Shown: positions 36,648 through 47,002, counted from the first letter of the stretch. The stretch is DNA of 64,000 nt from Daucus carota subsp. sativus (GCF_001625215.2 NC_030387.2:32821606-32885605); one strand, 5' to 3'. Translations and numbers: made by a program. Notes: a model not told the origin generated them from the letters alone.

Positions 36648-37385
36648 CATAGTGTTAGAAAATGGAGTTTTAAGCTCATAATTTTATTATGTTCTTGTTG
36701 TTAATTCCATAATCTAATGATTGGAAGTTGTTTCTAGATATCGGAACTTAAACTTTCATGTATGGGTTTAAGAATTTTCTTAATGAAATCCATAAGAGAA
36801 ATGAAGTTGAAGTTAGTAGCTTGAAAGAGCTTGTTTTTGAGAATGTTGTTTGTCCCACATTGAAAGAAATAAAGGGGGTGTTGGCTTTATATAGTATAAC
36901 ACACATGGGTAGTGCACAACTACTAAGGTGTGTTATGGTGCGTGGTGTTCTCACGAGCCCACGCGCGCGCCGCCGCCCCCGCCCCGCCACGCCTCGGCTC
37001 GGCGCGTCACGTCACGTCACGTCACGGGTCGAAGGGCGATTTGGGCGAATGTCTCGGCGTCTCGCGTACGCGAGGCGACCTGGGCGATTTAATATAATAT
37101 TTTAATTAGAATTTATTTATCAGTTGGGCTGGGTTGTGTCTGTTGGGCTCAATTGGACTGGGTCGGATTGCATAATTGGGCTAAGTCAGATACAATGAAC
37201 CTGGACTTGTAACTGATGATATATTCAGAAATTAAAGTATATATATATAAAACGGATGGTTTAATGTGTGGATTAATATATATCAGCTGTTACATTATAA
37301 TAAATCAGCTGTTACGATTTATTTTAAATGTGCAGTTTAAATTCATATATTAAATTTGGGGTGGTCAGTTACACTTAGCCTCTAG

Positions 37386-37393
37386 TATAAATA
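37386..37393 (+). promoter_or_regulatory. TATA box of the Copia LTR
   Basis: TATAAATA inside the short inverted repeat CCTCTA..TAGAGG. The same box is at 43285-43292 in the 3' LTR. Confidence 0.75.
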
Positions 37394-37608
37394 GAGGACT
37401 AAGCTGCTGAGTTTCATACACCACACCCTACATTCTCTTCTCTTCTTCCTCTCCGCTCTCTCTCCAAACACAAGTCAGTCAGTAGTTGGTTTTCCGGCGA
37501 GTGAGGAGCTAGTCGTGTTTGAGCTTCGAAGGTGCTGTAATTCAAAGCTCTGAGCTGTTTTATCCTGGAGGAGGTGTTGCAAGCATCCCCAGTGCAGCAG
37601 GTGGGGGC

Positions 37609-37624
37609 AATATTCTCTTCAAGA
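37609..37624 (+). promoter_or_regulatory. putative self-primer segment in the Copia LTR
   Basis: AATATTCTCTTCAAGA, the exact reverse complement of 37861-37876, which sits at the primer-binding position. It lies about 190 nt downstream of the presumed RNA start, so it would be in the RNA leader. A 10-bp stem with a 5-nt loop (37628-37637 with 37643-37652, one G-U pair) follows directly. Confidence 0.5.
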
Positions 37625-37860
37625 GCAGTCAGGTCTTCGTATAAGGCCTGACGACTCAGCTGTTCTTGTGTTTTCTTGTTGTACATGTTGTTGGCTCAAG
37701 CTATGGCTACTGGTACAACTTCTTTCCTTCCTCTGTTCTTACAGTCACTGATATGCATGTGTTTTACCTTCACGTTTTGTTTCAACTTGCTTGGCCTTGG
37801 CTTGTATAATATGATATATAACTGCCTCTATGTTGCTATAATAATCAGTATCTCCAACAT

Positions 37861-37876
37861 TCTTGAAGAGAATATT
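37861..37876 (+). promoter_or_regulatory. atypical primer-binding site of the Copia element
   Basis: TCTTGAAGAGAATATT begins two bases after the LTR end. It has no TGG, so it does not pair with a tRNA CCA end. It is instead perfectly complementary to 37609-37624 in the same transcript, with a further possible G-U pair between 37625 and 37860. Confidence 0.5.
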
Positions 37877-37897
37877 TGTTATATAATATTTAGCATA

Positions 37898-40800
37898 ATG
37901 TCGAGTGAATCTGAGGTTCCCGTTGTTGGTGGTGGTAGTGGTTCTGGTGCATCTGTTGTGGCCATTGATTGGACCACTTACAGTTTTCCACAAGCCGTTG
38001 AATTAACTGGTTTGCCAGAGAAGTTCAATGGTGGTGTAGGCTTTTCTCGCTGGCAGAAAAGAATGAAATTGTGGTTGACTGTAAAGGGTCTATGGCCTGT
38101 TGTGGAGTATGAGAAACCAGTGGTGGATCAAGAGAAGGCTGAAACTGTTAAGGGTTTTGCGAAGTGGGCTGAGAAGGATGGTGTGGCCAGGGCGGCCATT
38201 CTGGCTGCTCTCACTAACACATTGTTTGATGTGTATTCTTCTGATGCCTACTCTGCAAAACTCTTATGGGAGAAGCTGGACCAGACACATAATACTGACT
38301 CTCAGGGTCTTGAGAAGTATTCTGTGGCTAAGTTCCTTGAATTCAAGCTGGTGGACAACAAGTCCATGACTGAGCAAGTGCATGAATTCGAGATGATAGT
38401 GCATGCTTTGAAGGAGTCCGGAATGGACCTCCCTGAAAAGTTCAAGGTTATGAGTGTGATTGAAAAGCTTCCGAAGTCTTGGGAGGAGTTCTCTCTCTCC
38501 CTGAAAAGACAGAAAGGAGAGATCACCTGGACCAACCTTATGCTGGACATCTCGGTTCAAGAACAACACAAGTCCAAACAAGGACATGTGATGCCAACTG
38601 AAGCCGGGAGCTCGAAGGTAAATGTAGCCACTGTAGGACAGAAAAGGAAGGGTGTGGCTAAGAAAGTTAGCACTAATAAATCTAAGAGTGACAAGGACAA
38701 GGCCAAGAAACCCAAGGCAAACAAACCGTGTTGGTCTTGTGGGCAGGTTGGACACTGGAGTAAGGACTGCCCTACAAAGAAGGCGAAGAAGGCTGAGGTG
38801 GTAGCACAAGCGAATGCTGTGCTTGCAACTACAAGTGGGCCCGTAGTGAACATGGTTGTTGGTGAGGCCACGGCTTCTGAAACCAACGCAGACCGGTATG
38901 TTTCCTACAACCCTGTATTATTTTCTACCTATCTGTCAAATGAATGGTTGATAGATACTGGAGCTAATGTGCATATTTGTGCTGATATTAGTTTATTTGT
39001 ATCTTATCAACAGAGTCATAGCTTGACAGTGACGATGGGGAATGCTAGTGCTGCTCAAGTACATGGAATAGGAAACGTAGACCTGAAGTTCCCATCTGGA
39101 CGTATTCTATCCCTAACTAGAGTGCATTATGTTCCCGACATGCGTAGAAATATAATAAGTGGAAGCTGTTTAGTTTCCAATGGCTTTGAAATTTCCTTCA
39201 AGTGTAATAAAGTAGTTCTTATTCACACTGGTACATTTTTTGGCAAGGGTTACTTGTCAAATGGTTTGTTTGTAATAAATGCTGAACCCATTTTGGGTAC
39301 ATTAAATAATGTTATTCTTCCTTCTGTGAATTGTGTTGAATCCTCAAGTTTATGGCATGCTAGACTAGGTCACTTAAACTTTGGTGCTCTTAAGAATATG
39401 ATGAACTTAGAGTTGATTCCAAAACATACCATAGAAAAGAATTCTAAATGTCAAGTATGTGTGTCAGCTAAACAAATAAGGAAACCTTTTCATAACATTG
39501 TTAGGGATTCAGACTTATTAGATTTAGTACACACTGATATTTGTGAATTTGGTGGTGTGTTGACTAAAGACCAGTTTAGATACTTCATTACCTTTATTGA
39601 TGATAGTAGTAGATATTGTTATGTTTATTTACTTAAACATAAGGATGAAGCACTTAGTAAATTCATTATATATAAAACTGAAGTTGAAAAACAAACTAGT
39701 AAGGTACTTAAACATTTGAGATCTGACAGAGGTGGTGAGTATACAAGTAACTCCTTTAATGAATTTTGTGAAAACAATGGTATAGTTCATGAAGTTACTC
39801 CACCATACACACCTGAGTCTAATGGGGTCGCTGAGAGAAAGAACAGAACATTTAAAGATATGATTAATAGTATGCAAATTAACTCTGGGTTGCCTAAATA
39901 CATGTGGGGAGAGGCTCTAAATACGGCTTGCCATATTTTGAATAGAGTTCCTTTGAAACACATGGATAAGACACCTTTAGAGTTATGGAAAGGCAGGATG
40001 ACTAGTCTTAAGTATCTTCGTGTGTGGGGGTGCCTTGCTAAGGTACTTGTCCCTGAACACAAGAGAAAGAAACTAGGTCCAAAGACTGTTGATTGTATCT
40101 TTCTGGGCTATCCTGAGACCACTACAGCTATGAGATTTTTAGTAATAAAATCTGACATAGATGGTATAGTGGCTAACACGATAGTTGAATTTCGTGATGC
40201 TACATTCTTTGAGGATGTCTACCCTATGAAGACTGGTATACCTCAAGAGACCAATGATCCTACTCGCACATCAACTTCTATTCCCGATTATGTGGAAAAG
40301 ATGACAAATGTGGGGGCGGAACCTGGTAGTAGTTCTACTCCTAATGAAGTAGAGGAACCAAGGAGAAGTAAGCGTGCAAAGGTAGTTAAGGATTTTGGAA
40401 GTGATTTTATCACTTACAATGTCGAGGACGAACCTTTAACTTTCCGACAGGCTATGGACTCTTCGGAGTCTAGGCATTGGAAGGGCGCTGTAAAGAGTGA
40501 AATTGACTCTATTGTTTCTAATGGAACATGGGAGTTGGTTGATCTCCCTCCTGGGTGCTCTACTATTGGGTGCAAGTGGGTCTTCAAGAGGAAGTTAAAC
40601 CCTGACGGCTCAATAGATAAGTACAAAGCTAGACTGGTGGCAAAAGGGTTTAAGCAAAAGGAAGGAATTGATTACTTTGACACATACTCTCCGGTTGCTA
40701 GGATGGTAACAATCCGTATGCTTATAGCATTGGCTTCGGTCCATGGTCTTATCATCCATCAGATGGATGTAAAGACGGCTTTTCTTCATGGTGATCTTGA

Positions 40801-42010
40801 AGAGGAGATTTATATGGATCAGCCTGAGGGATTTGTTGCATCTGGCAATGAAAGGAAAGTATGTAAGTTAATCAAGTCCATCTATGGCTTGAAACAAGCT
40901 CCCAGGGATTGGCATAAAAAGTTTGATGATACTGTATTGCCATTCAGTTTTAAAGTTAATGAAAGCGATAAGTGTGTCTACATCAAAGTTAAAGGCAGTG
41001 AGTATGTCATCTTATGCCTATATGTTGATGACATCTTATTGTTTGGAACCAATATTGAGATTATTAACGAGACAAAAGCATTCTTAAAAAGGCACTTTGA
41101 AATGAAGGATATGGGGGAGGCTAGTGTGATTCTTGGAATCAAACTGATTCAGTCAACTGAAGGAATAACCTTGACTCAATCTCATTATATAGAGAAATCT
41201 ATACTTGAGAAATATGGTTATTCACAGTGTAGAATCGCTAGTACACCCTATGATCCTAAAGTTGCCCTTGTCAAGAATACTTCTGGAGTTCCTGTGTCTC
41301 AGTTAAGATATTCTCAGATTATTGGAAGCTTGCAGTATCTTGCTAACTGTACTAGACCAGACATCTCATATTCTGTGTCTAAGTTGGCTAGATATACAAG
41401 TTGTCCAAACAGAACTCATTGGGATGCTCTTGATAGAGTACTTAGATATCTGAAAGGCACAATGTACCTTAGTTTACACTATAGGAGATTTCCTGGTGTA
41501 CTTGAAGGGTACAGTGATGCAAGTTGGATAGCTAAGAAGTCTGGTTCCAATGGAGTGACTGGATATGTGTTTACCCTTGCGGGTGGAGCAGTATCCTGGA
41601 AGTCGACTAGACAGACTATTGTGACTCGGTCGACATTTGAGGCTGAGTTGTGTGCACTTGATGCCACTGGGGCGGAGGCTGAATGGCTACATGGGCTTAT
41701 GTCCACGTTACCTGTAGTAAGCAGACCGCTTCCTGCGATTGCTATTCATTGTGATAGTCGAACAACTATTGACAAGATTAGCAGTAAAAAGCATAATGCT
41801 AAAACAAAGAGACACATCCAAGTTAGACTTAAGTCTATAAGAGGGTTAGTGTCTGACAAGATTATAGCTATAGAGTTCATAGGAACTCAGAATAATATAG
41901 CTGATCCTTTGACTAAAGGACTGGAACCTGCAGTAGTCCTTAAGTCAAGGTTGGGGATGGGACTGTCAACCCATCATAATTCATCAACAGTGGGAACCCA
42001 ATACACATGA
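37898..42010 (+). CDS. Copia Gag-Pol polyprotein
   Basis: One open frame of 1,370 aa from MSSESEVP. Order: Gag; CCHC knuckle (C278, C281, H286, C291); aspartic protease (DTGA, D353); GAG-pre-integrase (LWHARLGHLN); integrase with D547, D610, E646 (DDE, 35-residue spacing); reverse transcriptase with YVDD at 1042-1045; RNase H with SDASW (D1207). PR-IN-RT-RH is the Copia order. No stop or frameshift. The chosen start gives a conventional Gag N-terminus. However, the first ATG of the presumed mRNA is upstream at 37685, in the same open frame, and would add 71 mainly hydrophobic residues encoded by the LTR. Confidence 0.95.
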   Translation: MSSESEVPVVGGGSGSGASVVAIDWTTYSFPQAVELTGLPEKFNGGVGFSRWQKRMKLWLTVKGLWPVVEYEKPVVDQEKAETVKGFAKWAEKDGVARAAILAALTNTLFDVYSSDAYSAKLLWEKLDQTHNTDSQGLEKYSVAKFLEFKLVDNKSMTEQVHEFEMIVHALKESGMDLPEKFKVMSVIEKLPKSWEEFSLSLKRQKGEITWTNLMLDISVQEQHKSKQGHVMPTEAGSSKVNVATVGQKRKGVAKKVSTNKSKSDKDKAKKPKANKPCWSCGQVGHWSKDCPTKKAKKAEVVAQANAVLATTSGPVVNMVVGEATASETNADRYVSYNPVLFSTYLSNEWLIDTGANVHICADISLFVSYQQSHSLTVTMGNASAAQVHGIGNVDLKFPSGRILSLTRVHYVPDMRRNIISGSCLVSNGFEISFKCNKVVLIHTGTFFGKGYLSNGLFVINAEPILGTLNNVILPSVNCVESSSLWHARLGHLNFGALKNMMNLELIPKHTIEKNSKCQVCVSAKQIRKPFHNIVRDSDLLDLVHTDICEFGGVLTKDQFRYFITFIDDSSRYCYVYLLKHKDEALSKFIIYKTEVEKQTSKVLKHLRSDRGGEYTSNSFNEFCENNGIVHEVTPPYTPESNGVAERKNRTFKDMINSMQINSGLPKYMWGEALNTACHILNRVPLKHMDKTPLELWKGRMTSLKYLRVWGCLAKVLVPEHKRKKLGPKTVDCIFLGYPETTTAMRFLVIKSDIDGIVANTIVEFRDATFFEDVYPMKTGIPQETNDPTRTSTSIPDYVEKMTNVGAEPGSSSTPNEVEEPRRSKRAKVVKDFGSDFITYNVEDEPLTFRQAMDSSESRHWKGAVKSEIDSIVSNGTWELVDLPPGCSTIGCKWVFKRKLNPDGSIDKYKARLVAKGFKQKEGIDYFDTYSPVARMVTIRMLIALASVHGLIIHQMDVKTAFLHGDLEEEIYMDQPEGFVASGNERKVCKLIKSIYGLKQAPRDWHKKFDDTVLPFSFKVNESDKCVYIKVKGSEYVILCLYVDDILLFGTNIEIINETKAFLKRHFEMKDMGEASVILGIKLIQSTEGITLTQSHYIEKSILEKYGYSQCRIASTPYDPKVALVKNTSGVPVSQLRYSQIIGSLQYLANCTRPDISYSVSKLARYTSCPNRTHWDALDRVLRYLKGTMYLSLHYRRFPGVLEGYSDASWIAKKSGSNGVTGYVFTLAGGAVSWKSTRQTIVTRSTFEAELCALDATGAEAEWLHGLMSTLPVVSRPLPAIAIHCDSRTTIDKISSKKHNAKTKRHIQVRLKSIRGLVSDKIIAIEFIGTQNNIADPLTKGLEPAVVLKSRLGMGLSTHHNSSTVGTQYT

Positions 42011-42524
42011 GAGGAGATCCCTCGAAGTGTATTCAATGTGGTAATAACAAGCTGTAAGGGTGAATTGGTAGTACCTTTGCTACATAGATGATACTCATGT
42101 ATCTGAGTCTATCCCCTGTAAACCTAGAAGGTACTGTGACTGCTAAGATAGTAAGAGTGTTACAACTCTGAATGGGATCAAGTCGTTAGACGAGATATTA
42201 GCAGTATATCTCTGGAGATGCCCAGCTAAGCGAATGTAATTGTGTGGTCGCAATTAGAGGAAAGGGTTATTCCTTGAAGCATTCGACGAACAGGATCGAG
42301 ACATGACCATTAATGTCTCAAAGCCGTAGATTGGCTCCATAGCCGTTGATTTGTCGTTGTCTATGGAAAGTGGTTACACCCAACGGATTAAGATTCAAGG
42401 TGAAACATTCCATCTGAATCCGGTAGCCATTGAAGTAGAGAACTTAGGAGGGTTCAAACCCGGAAGGGTACCGACTCTGAAAAACAAGTCATGATAAGAA
42501 ACCTGAAACGCATTTCTGTATGGA

Positions 42525-42536
42525 TTTGTGGGGGAT
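42525..42536 (+). other. Copia polypurine tract
   Basis: TTTGTGGGGGAT directly before the 3' LTR, in the usual place for plus-strand priming. The 0.5 kb between the pol stop and this site has no coding sequence. Confidence 0.7.
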
Positions 42537-43758
42537 TGTTAGAAAATGGAGTTTTAAGCTCATAATTTTATTATGTTCTTGTTGTTAATTCCATAATCTA
42601 ATGATTGGAAGTTGTTTCTAGATATCGGAACTTAAACTTTCATGTATGGGTTTAAGAATTTTCTTAATGAAATCCATAAGAGAAATGAAGTTGAAGTTAG
42701 TAGCTTGAAAGAGCTTGTTTTTGAGAATGTTGTTTGTCCCACATTGAAAGAAATAAAGGGGGTGTTGGCTTTATATAGTATAACACACATGGGTAGTGCA
42801 CAACTACTAAGGTGTGTTATGGTGCGTGGTGTTCTCACGAGCCCACGCGCGCGCCGCCGCCGCCGCCCCGCCCCGCCACGCCTCGGCTCGGCGCGTCACG
42901 TCACGTCACGTCACGTCACGTCACGGGTCGAAGGGCGATTTGGGCGAATGTCTCGGCGTCTCGCGTACGCGAGGCGACCTGGGCGATTTAATATAATATT
43001 TTAATTAGAATTTATTTATCAGTTGGGCTGGGTTGTGTCTGTTGGGCTCAATTGGACTGGGTCGGATTGCATAATTGGGCTAAGTCAGATACAATGAACC
43101 TGGACTTGTAACTGATGATATATTCAGAAATTAAAGTATATATATATAAAACGGATGGTTTAATGTGTGGATTAATATATATCAGCTGTTACATTATAAT
43201 AAATCAGCTGTTACGATTTATTTTAAATGTGCAGTTTAAATTCATATATTAAATTTGGGGTGGTCAGTTACACTTAGCCTCTAGTATAAATAGAGGACTA
43301 AGCTGCTGAGTTTCATACACCACACCCTACATTCTCTTCTCTTCTTCCTCTCTGCTCTCTCTCCAAACACAAGTCAGTCAGTAGTTGGTTTTCCGGCGAG
43401 TGAGGAGCTAGTCGTGTTTGAGCTTCGAAGGTGCTGTAATTCAAAGCTCTGAGCTGTTTTATCCTGGAGGAGGTGTTGCAAGCATCCCCAGTGCAGCAGG
43501 TGGGGGCAATATTCTCTTCAAGAGCAGTCAGGTCTTCGTATAAGGCCTGACGACTCAGCTGTTCTTGTGTTTTCTTGTTGTACATGTTGTTGGCTCAAGC
43601 TATGGCTACTGGTACAACTTCTTTCCTTCCTCTGTTCTTACAGTCACTGATATGCATGTGTTTTACCTTCACGTTTTGTTTCAACTTGCTTGGCCTTGGC
43701 TTGTATAATATGATATATAACTGCCTCTATGTTGCTATAATAATCAGTATCTCCAACA
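42537..43758 (+). repeat. Copia 3' LTR
   Basis: 1,222 bp. It is 15 bp longer than the 5' LTR because of two extra GTCAC units (six at 42895-42924) and about 5 bp more of CCG repeat. TATA box at 43285-43292. Confidence 0.93.
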
Positions 43759-43763
43759 CATAG

Positions 43764-44241
43764 AATGTATAGAATATATCCAAATTGCTTGTATATATTC
43801 TAATTGTTAAGTAATACATTTAGTGGTCAATAGTAACCGCTTAATTTGATGAAAAGGTTACACATATTGAAGTTTGTGCTACAATCTGTTTATGTTTATT
43901 GTATCAATTGAAATAATACTAGCATGCAAATATTACTCCCTCTGTTTTTTTAATTGTAATTTTTACGTAATTTAAGGTGACTATGTAAGATAGTTTCGAT
44001 TATTATTTTTAAATTTTTTTTTTAGTGGAAGGATAACATGCTTGTTCTTGGCGAGTCCTTTCACACTCCCACTAATGTGATCCCCGTTACTGATGGATGG
44101 ATCACTCAAATCAACATTTAACTTTTTGGCTCAAGCTTATTCTGTTCTCTATCTCTTTTTTTGCTCTATAAAAAAGCAAAGATGATATGGAAGTCCAGCA
44201 GCTGAGGGCATCAGGTTCTTGACCTATGGCACGAATCCACC
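43764..44241. other. spacer with one Stowaway-like end
   Basis: Gene-free. TTACTCCCTCTGT at about 43934 resembles a Stowaway terminus. A possible partner in the opposite orientation is at about 46463-46474. Confidence 0.35.
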
Positions 44242-44307
44242 GGATGAGATGAGACGGCTCATGAGATCCGTTTAGGATGAGATGAGACGGCTCATGAGAT
44301 CCGTTTA
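44242..44307 (+). repeat. 33-bp perfect tandem duplication
   Basis: Two identical 33-bp copies (44242-44274, 44275-44307), each starting GGATGAGATGAGACGGCTC. Confidence 0.95.
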
Positions 44308-44558
44308 CTTGGAAAGATTAAGCATTTTTAACAGATACTGTTAGATTAAGAGGCAGACAGTGTTCCGCCTCTACTGACACCACTAGCTATACTGAAGCTA
44401 TAAAAGTATTCCAAAGACAAGAAACAAGGCATCTAGAGTGATGGACTTGGTTTGATTGTTGATGTCTTCATGGAAGGACTTAAGTTGGAAGCGCAACAAA
44501 CAACGAATATAGTTTTATCCGTCTACAGTTGACCAAATAATGGAAAATGTTGGGAGAA

Positions 44559-44643
44559 GCAGCTGCGGCAATCCCAGTTTTGGTTGAGCTGATCAAGGAA
44601 GGAACCAATTGCGGAAAGAAGAATGCTGTGGTGGCAATTTTTA
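44559..44643 (+). pseudogene. ARM-repeat fragment (plant U-box type)
   Basis: Twenty-eight codons read AAAAIPVLVELIKEG followed by GKKNAVVAIF. This resembles an armadillo repeat of plant U-box ubiquitin ligases (AGAIPVLVELL..G..RGKKNAA.ALF). Stops lie just upstream in the same frame and no U-box is nearby, so it is a captured or decayed fragment. Confidence 0.45.
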
Positions 44644-44675
44644 GGGGGCACAATCACCTTCTGGCTTGTACATCG

Positions 44676-44920
44676 GGGCCGTTTGGGTGAGTTTAAAATA
44701 AGTGCTTATTGCTTAAAATAAATAAGTGGAGTGGAAGTTAGAAGCAAGATAAGACTTATGAGTGATTAAAGTGTTTGGGAAATAAGTAGAAGTCCTGAAA
44801 CAAAAGCTAGTATTCTTAGCTTTTTATAAGTGCTTCTTGACTTTTTACACAAATGGTACGAATAAGTGCTTCTAACTTATAAACCGAGAAGTCCAGCTTA
44901 AAATGGGTTGCCAAACACCC
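44676..44920. mobile_element. hAT-like MITE
   Basis: 245 bp beginning GGGCCGTTTGGGTGAG and ending TTGCCAAACACCC, a short imperfect inverted repeat of the kind seen in hAT MITEs. ACATCG stands on both sides (44670-44675 and 44921-44926) as a target duplication of at least 6 bp. The interior is rich in AAGTGCTT and ATAAGT. Confidence 0.65.
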
Positions 44921-44926
44921 ACATCG

Positions 44927-46120
44927 TGTACTTAATTAGTTGTTACTACATGTTTATAACTTTTGTGATCTACTATTTCAAAATTTAAATTAATAAAACC
45001 TATATTCAAGTTTGATCGTTTTATATACTTTATTGTATGTAAATTTAAATTAGAAATAGCTATCGATAAGTACGCGTATTTTAAACATGATTTCTAAATA
45101 AGTCTGATAATAATAAAATTTCGGTTCAATAGATCAAAATCATATTTTTTTTATTCTTGTAAATTGAACTAATTAATTATTTAGAATCTATTATATAATA
45201 CGTTGCCGTTGGCACACCTAAATGAGCCAAAAATAATATTTACTTTCATTGAAACAAGTTCAAATATAATTTTTTACTCGATTCAAGTTTGAGTTCGGAA
45301 TTGAAATATATTTACCAATTATTCATGATCGTTTATAACTATCAAAATCCAACTGCCTCTAGAAAGAGAGTTCTAGCCATCTAGCAGTGAAACATTGTGG
45401 CAGCTGCAATGCAACAGTGCCGGAGCAACTGACGAGGGAGTGTACTTCTGCATGTTACGCCATGTGGCAGCTGCAATGTAACATAGAAGGAGAGGTTGAA
45501 ATCCCAGCTGTGATGTCTTAGACATGCGTTTTGCAGCCGGAGATTAATCACAGAACGAAACAGACATGACAATTCCTAAGAGCTCGGTGAGTTCCATAAG
45601 ATTGCATGATTGCATCGGAGATTAATGACAACATAAGAACAGAAAAGCAAATGAATATGTATGTTTCAAACAGGCAAAACTTAGAAAAGTGGAGGGGTCT
45701 GTCAGACAACTGCAAGGCCAACCATTCCAGGACTAACTGGCCAGGAACGATCCTCCACAGTTCAGGAGAGTCGCGCACTGGACTATCAAGAACTGCCAAT
45801 CACGCTCTGACCTTGCAGTCATGTTTCATCCACCATACCCGGTGGTCTGCCTCCTTGGAAATCAAGGACACGGATGTATGACCTCTAGAAATGATCCTGT
45901 TCTAGTAAGGTCATGGCTGAGATACCTTAACAATCAACTCATATAGCCAAAATGCTTTCTGTTAAATATTAATGTGGGAGTGGGGCATTTATATCTTAAG
46001 TATCAAAACAATTATATTTAGCAAAAATAAATAAATAGTTTTATTACAGAATGGGAGGGTCCTTTGAAAATTACAGAACTGAAGTTACTGAAATATGTAT
46101 ATACCAATACATCCAACTAC
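44927..46120. other. spacer, no gene supported
   Basis: Contains short open frames without recognisable protein features and two imperfect copies of TGTGGCAGCTGCAATG near 45398 and 45463. No function inferred. Confidence 0.35.
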
Positions 46121-46186
46121 AGAGGCTACATGTCATCCATGCATTATTCAGTTGTAAAGAAAATGCTTGGATGACATGTAGCCTCT
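46121..46186 (+). other. 25-bp near-perfect hairpin
   Basis: Arms 46121-46145 (AGAGGCTACATGTCATCCAT...) and 46162-46186 pair over 25 bp with one mismatch, loop 16 nt. It could be the core of a small MITE or a young small-RNA precursor. Confidence 0.6.
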
Positions 46187-46309
46187 ACTATTTTGTCGTA
46201 TATGGAAGTGTGCTGCTCTGCTTAGATTTTTGCACGTGCCTCTCAGTTTTTGTTGCACTATTTTCTCAACTTATTTTTGAGTTTCTGTTGACAGTATAGG
46301 AAACAAATC

Positions 46310-46400
46310 CCCTGTATAGAAAAGTGTATTCAGTACTTTGATAATTTAAGGTTCCTGCTGTTCATTCTCTTATGACCACAATACACATTTCTATACAGGG
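46310..46400 (+). other. 21-bp inverted repeat with 49-nt loop
   Basis: CCCTGTATAGAAAAGTGTAT (from 46310) pairs with ATACACATTTCTATACAGGG (to 46400), one mismatch. It lies about 120 bp from the preceding hairpin. Confidence 0.55.
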
Positions 46401-46401
46401 A

Positions 46402-47002
46402 CTCAACAAGATAATCAGAAAAACACATAGATGTAAAAGCGAAAATTGACAAGTAATTTGGGATGGAGGGAGTAATATGCTAAAAGTGACATCTCTTCCG
46501 AGCAAATGAATATATGAAAATGGCACTGATTGGTTCAATTCTCTGGCTAATCTTTATGGAGATCCGGGGCTGCAAGAAACGTGGTCCTCTGACCTCTGAT
46601 GTGACGGGGGAGAATACACCTTCCACATAATGGACTCCATAGCATATTAGCATATCTCAGAATATACGCAAGCTTTAAATGGGTAGTTGGACCGTTTGAT
46701 AACAGATGATTAAGATCTTATTGTTTCATTATAATGTGATTACAATTGTTTCAGACAGTAAGACAGGCAGCTAATGAAATTGCTTTCATTAGCGGTAAGC
46801 CCGCCTAAATCACTGAATAGCCTGTTTGTTACAGCGTTGTGAGTCTAGCTGTGTGGCGTGGCTTATAAAGCTTGGTGGTTTGTAACGAGTCCAGTTGTTC
46901 AGTTTTCAGACTCGAGTTCAATTATTTCCTTATAACAGATCTACATTGAAATATTGAAATACATATTAATGAGTAGATTTGATTTACAAGTTTTGAAGTA
47001 GT
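46402..47002. other. spacer before the Gypsy element
   Basis: No gene. A Stowaway-like end, GGATGGAGGGAGTAATA, is at about 46462-46478. Confidence 0.35.

Larger units (their letters stand above)
36653..37859 (+). repeat. Copia 5' LTR
   Basis: 1,207 bp, TGTTAG...CAACA. A GC-rich block with four GTCAC units lies at 37006-37025. The TATA box TATAAATA at 37386-37393 is framed by CCTCTA/TAGAGG. The transcript should start near 37415-37420. Confidence 0.93.
36648..43763 (+). mobile_element. Intact Ty1/Copia LTR retrotransposon
   Basis: Element 36653-43758 (7,106 bp) with perfect 5-bp target duplications CATAG at 36648-36652 and 43759-43763. The LTRs are 1,207 and 1,222 bp, start TGTTAG and end CAACA. 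They look almost identical apart from microsatellite length changes and rare substitutions. One uninterrupted gag-pol frame lies between them. Insertion is recent and the element may be competent. The lineage within Copia was not assigned. The primer-binding position is atypical (see 37861-37876). Confidence 0.95.

Noticed and set aside
36758..37105. 115-aa open frame (and its twin at 42642-43004) rich in Arg, Pro and Ala
   Set aside because: It lies within the Copia LTR across a GC-rich microsatellite, upstream of the TATA box; not a gene.
45548..45881. Open frames on both strands in the spacer
   Set aside because: Short, without domain features; neither strand shows coding character.
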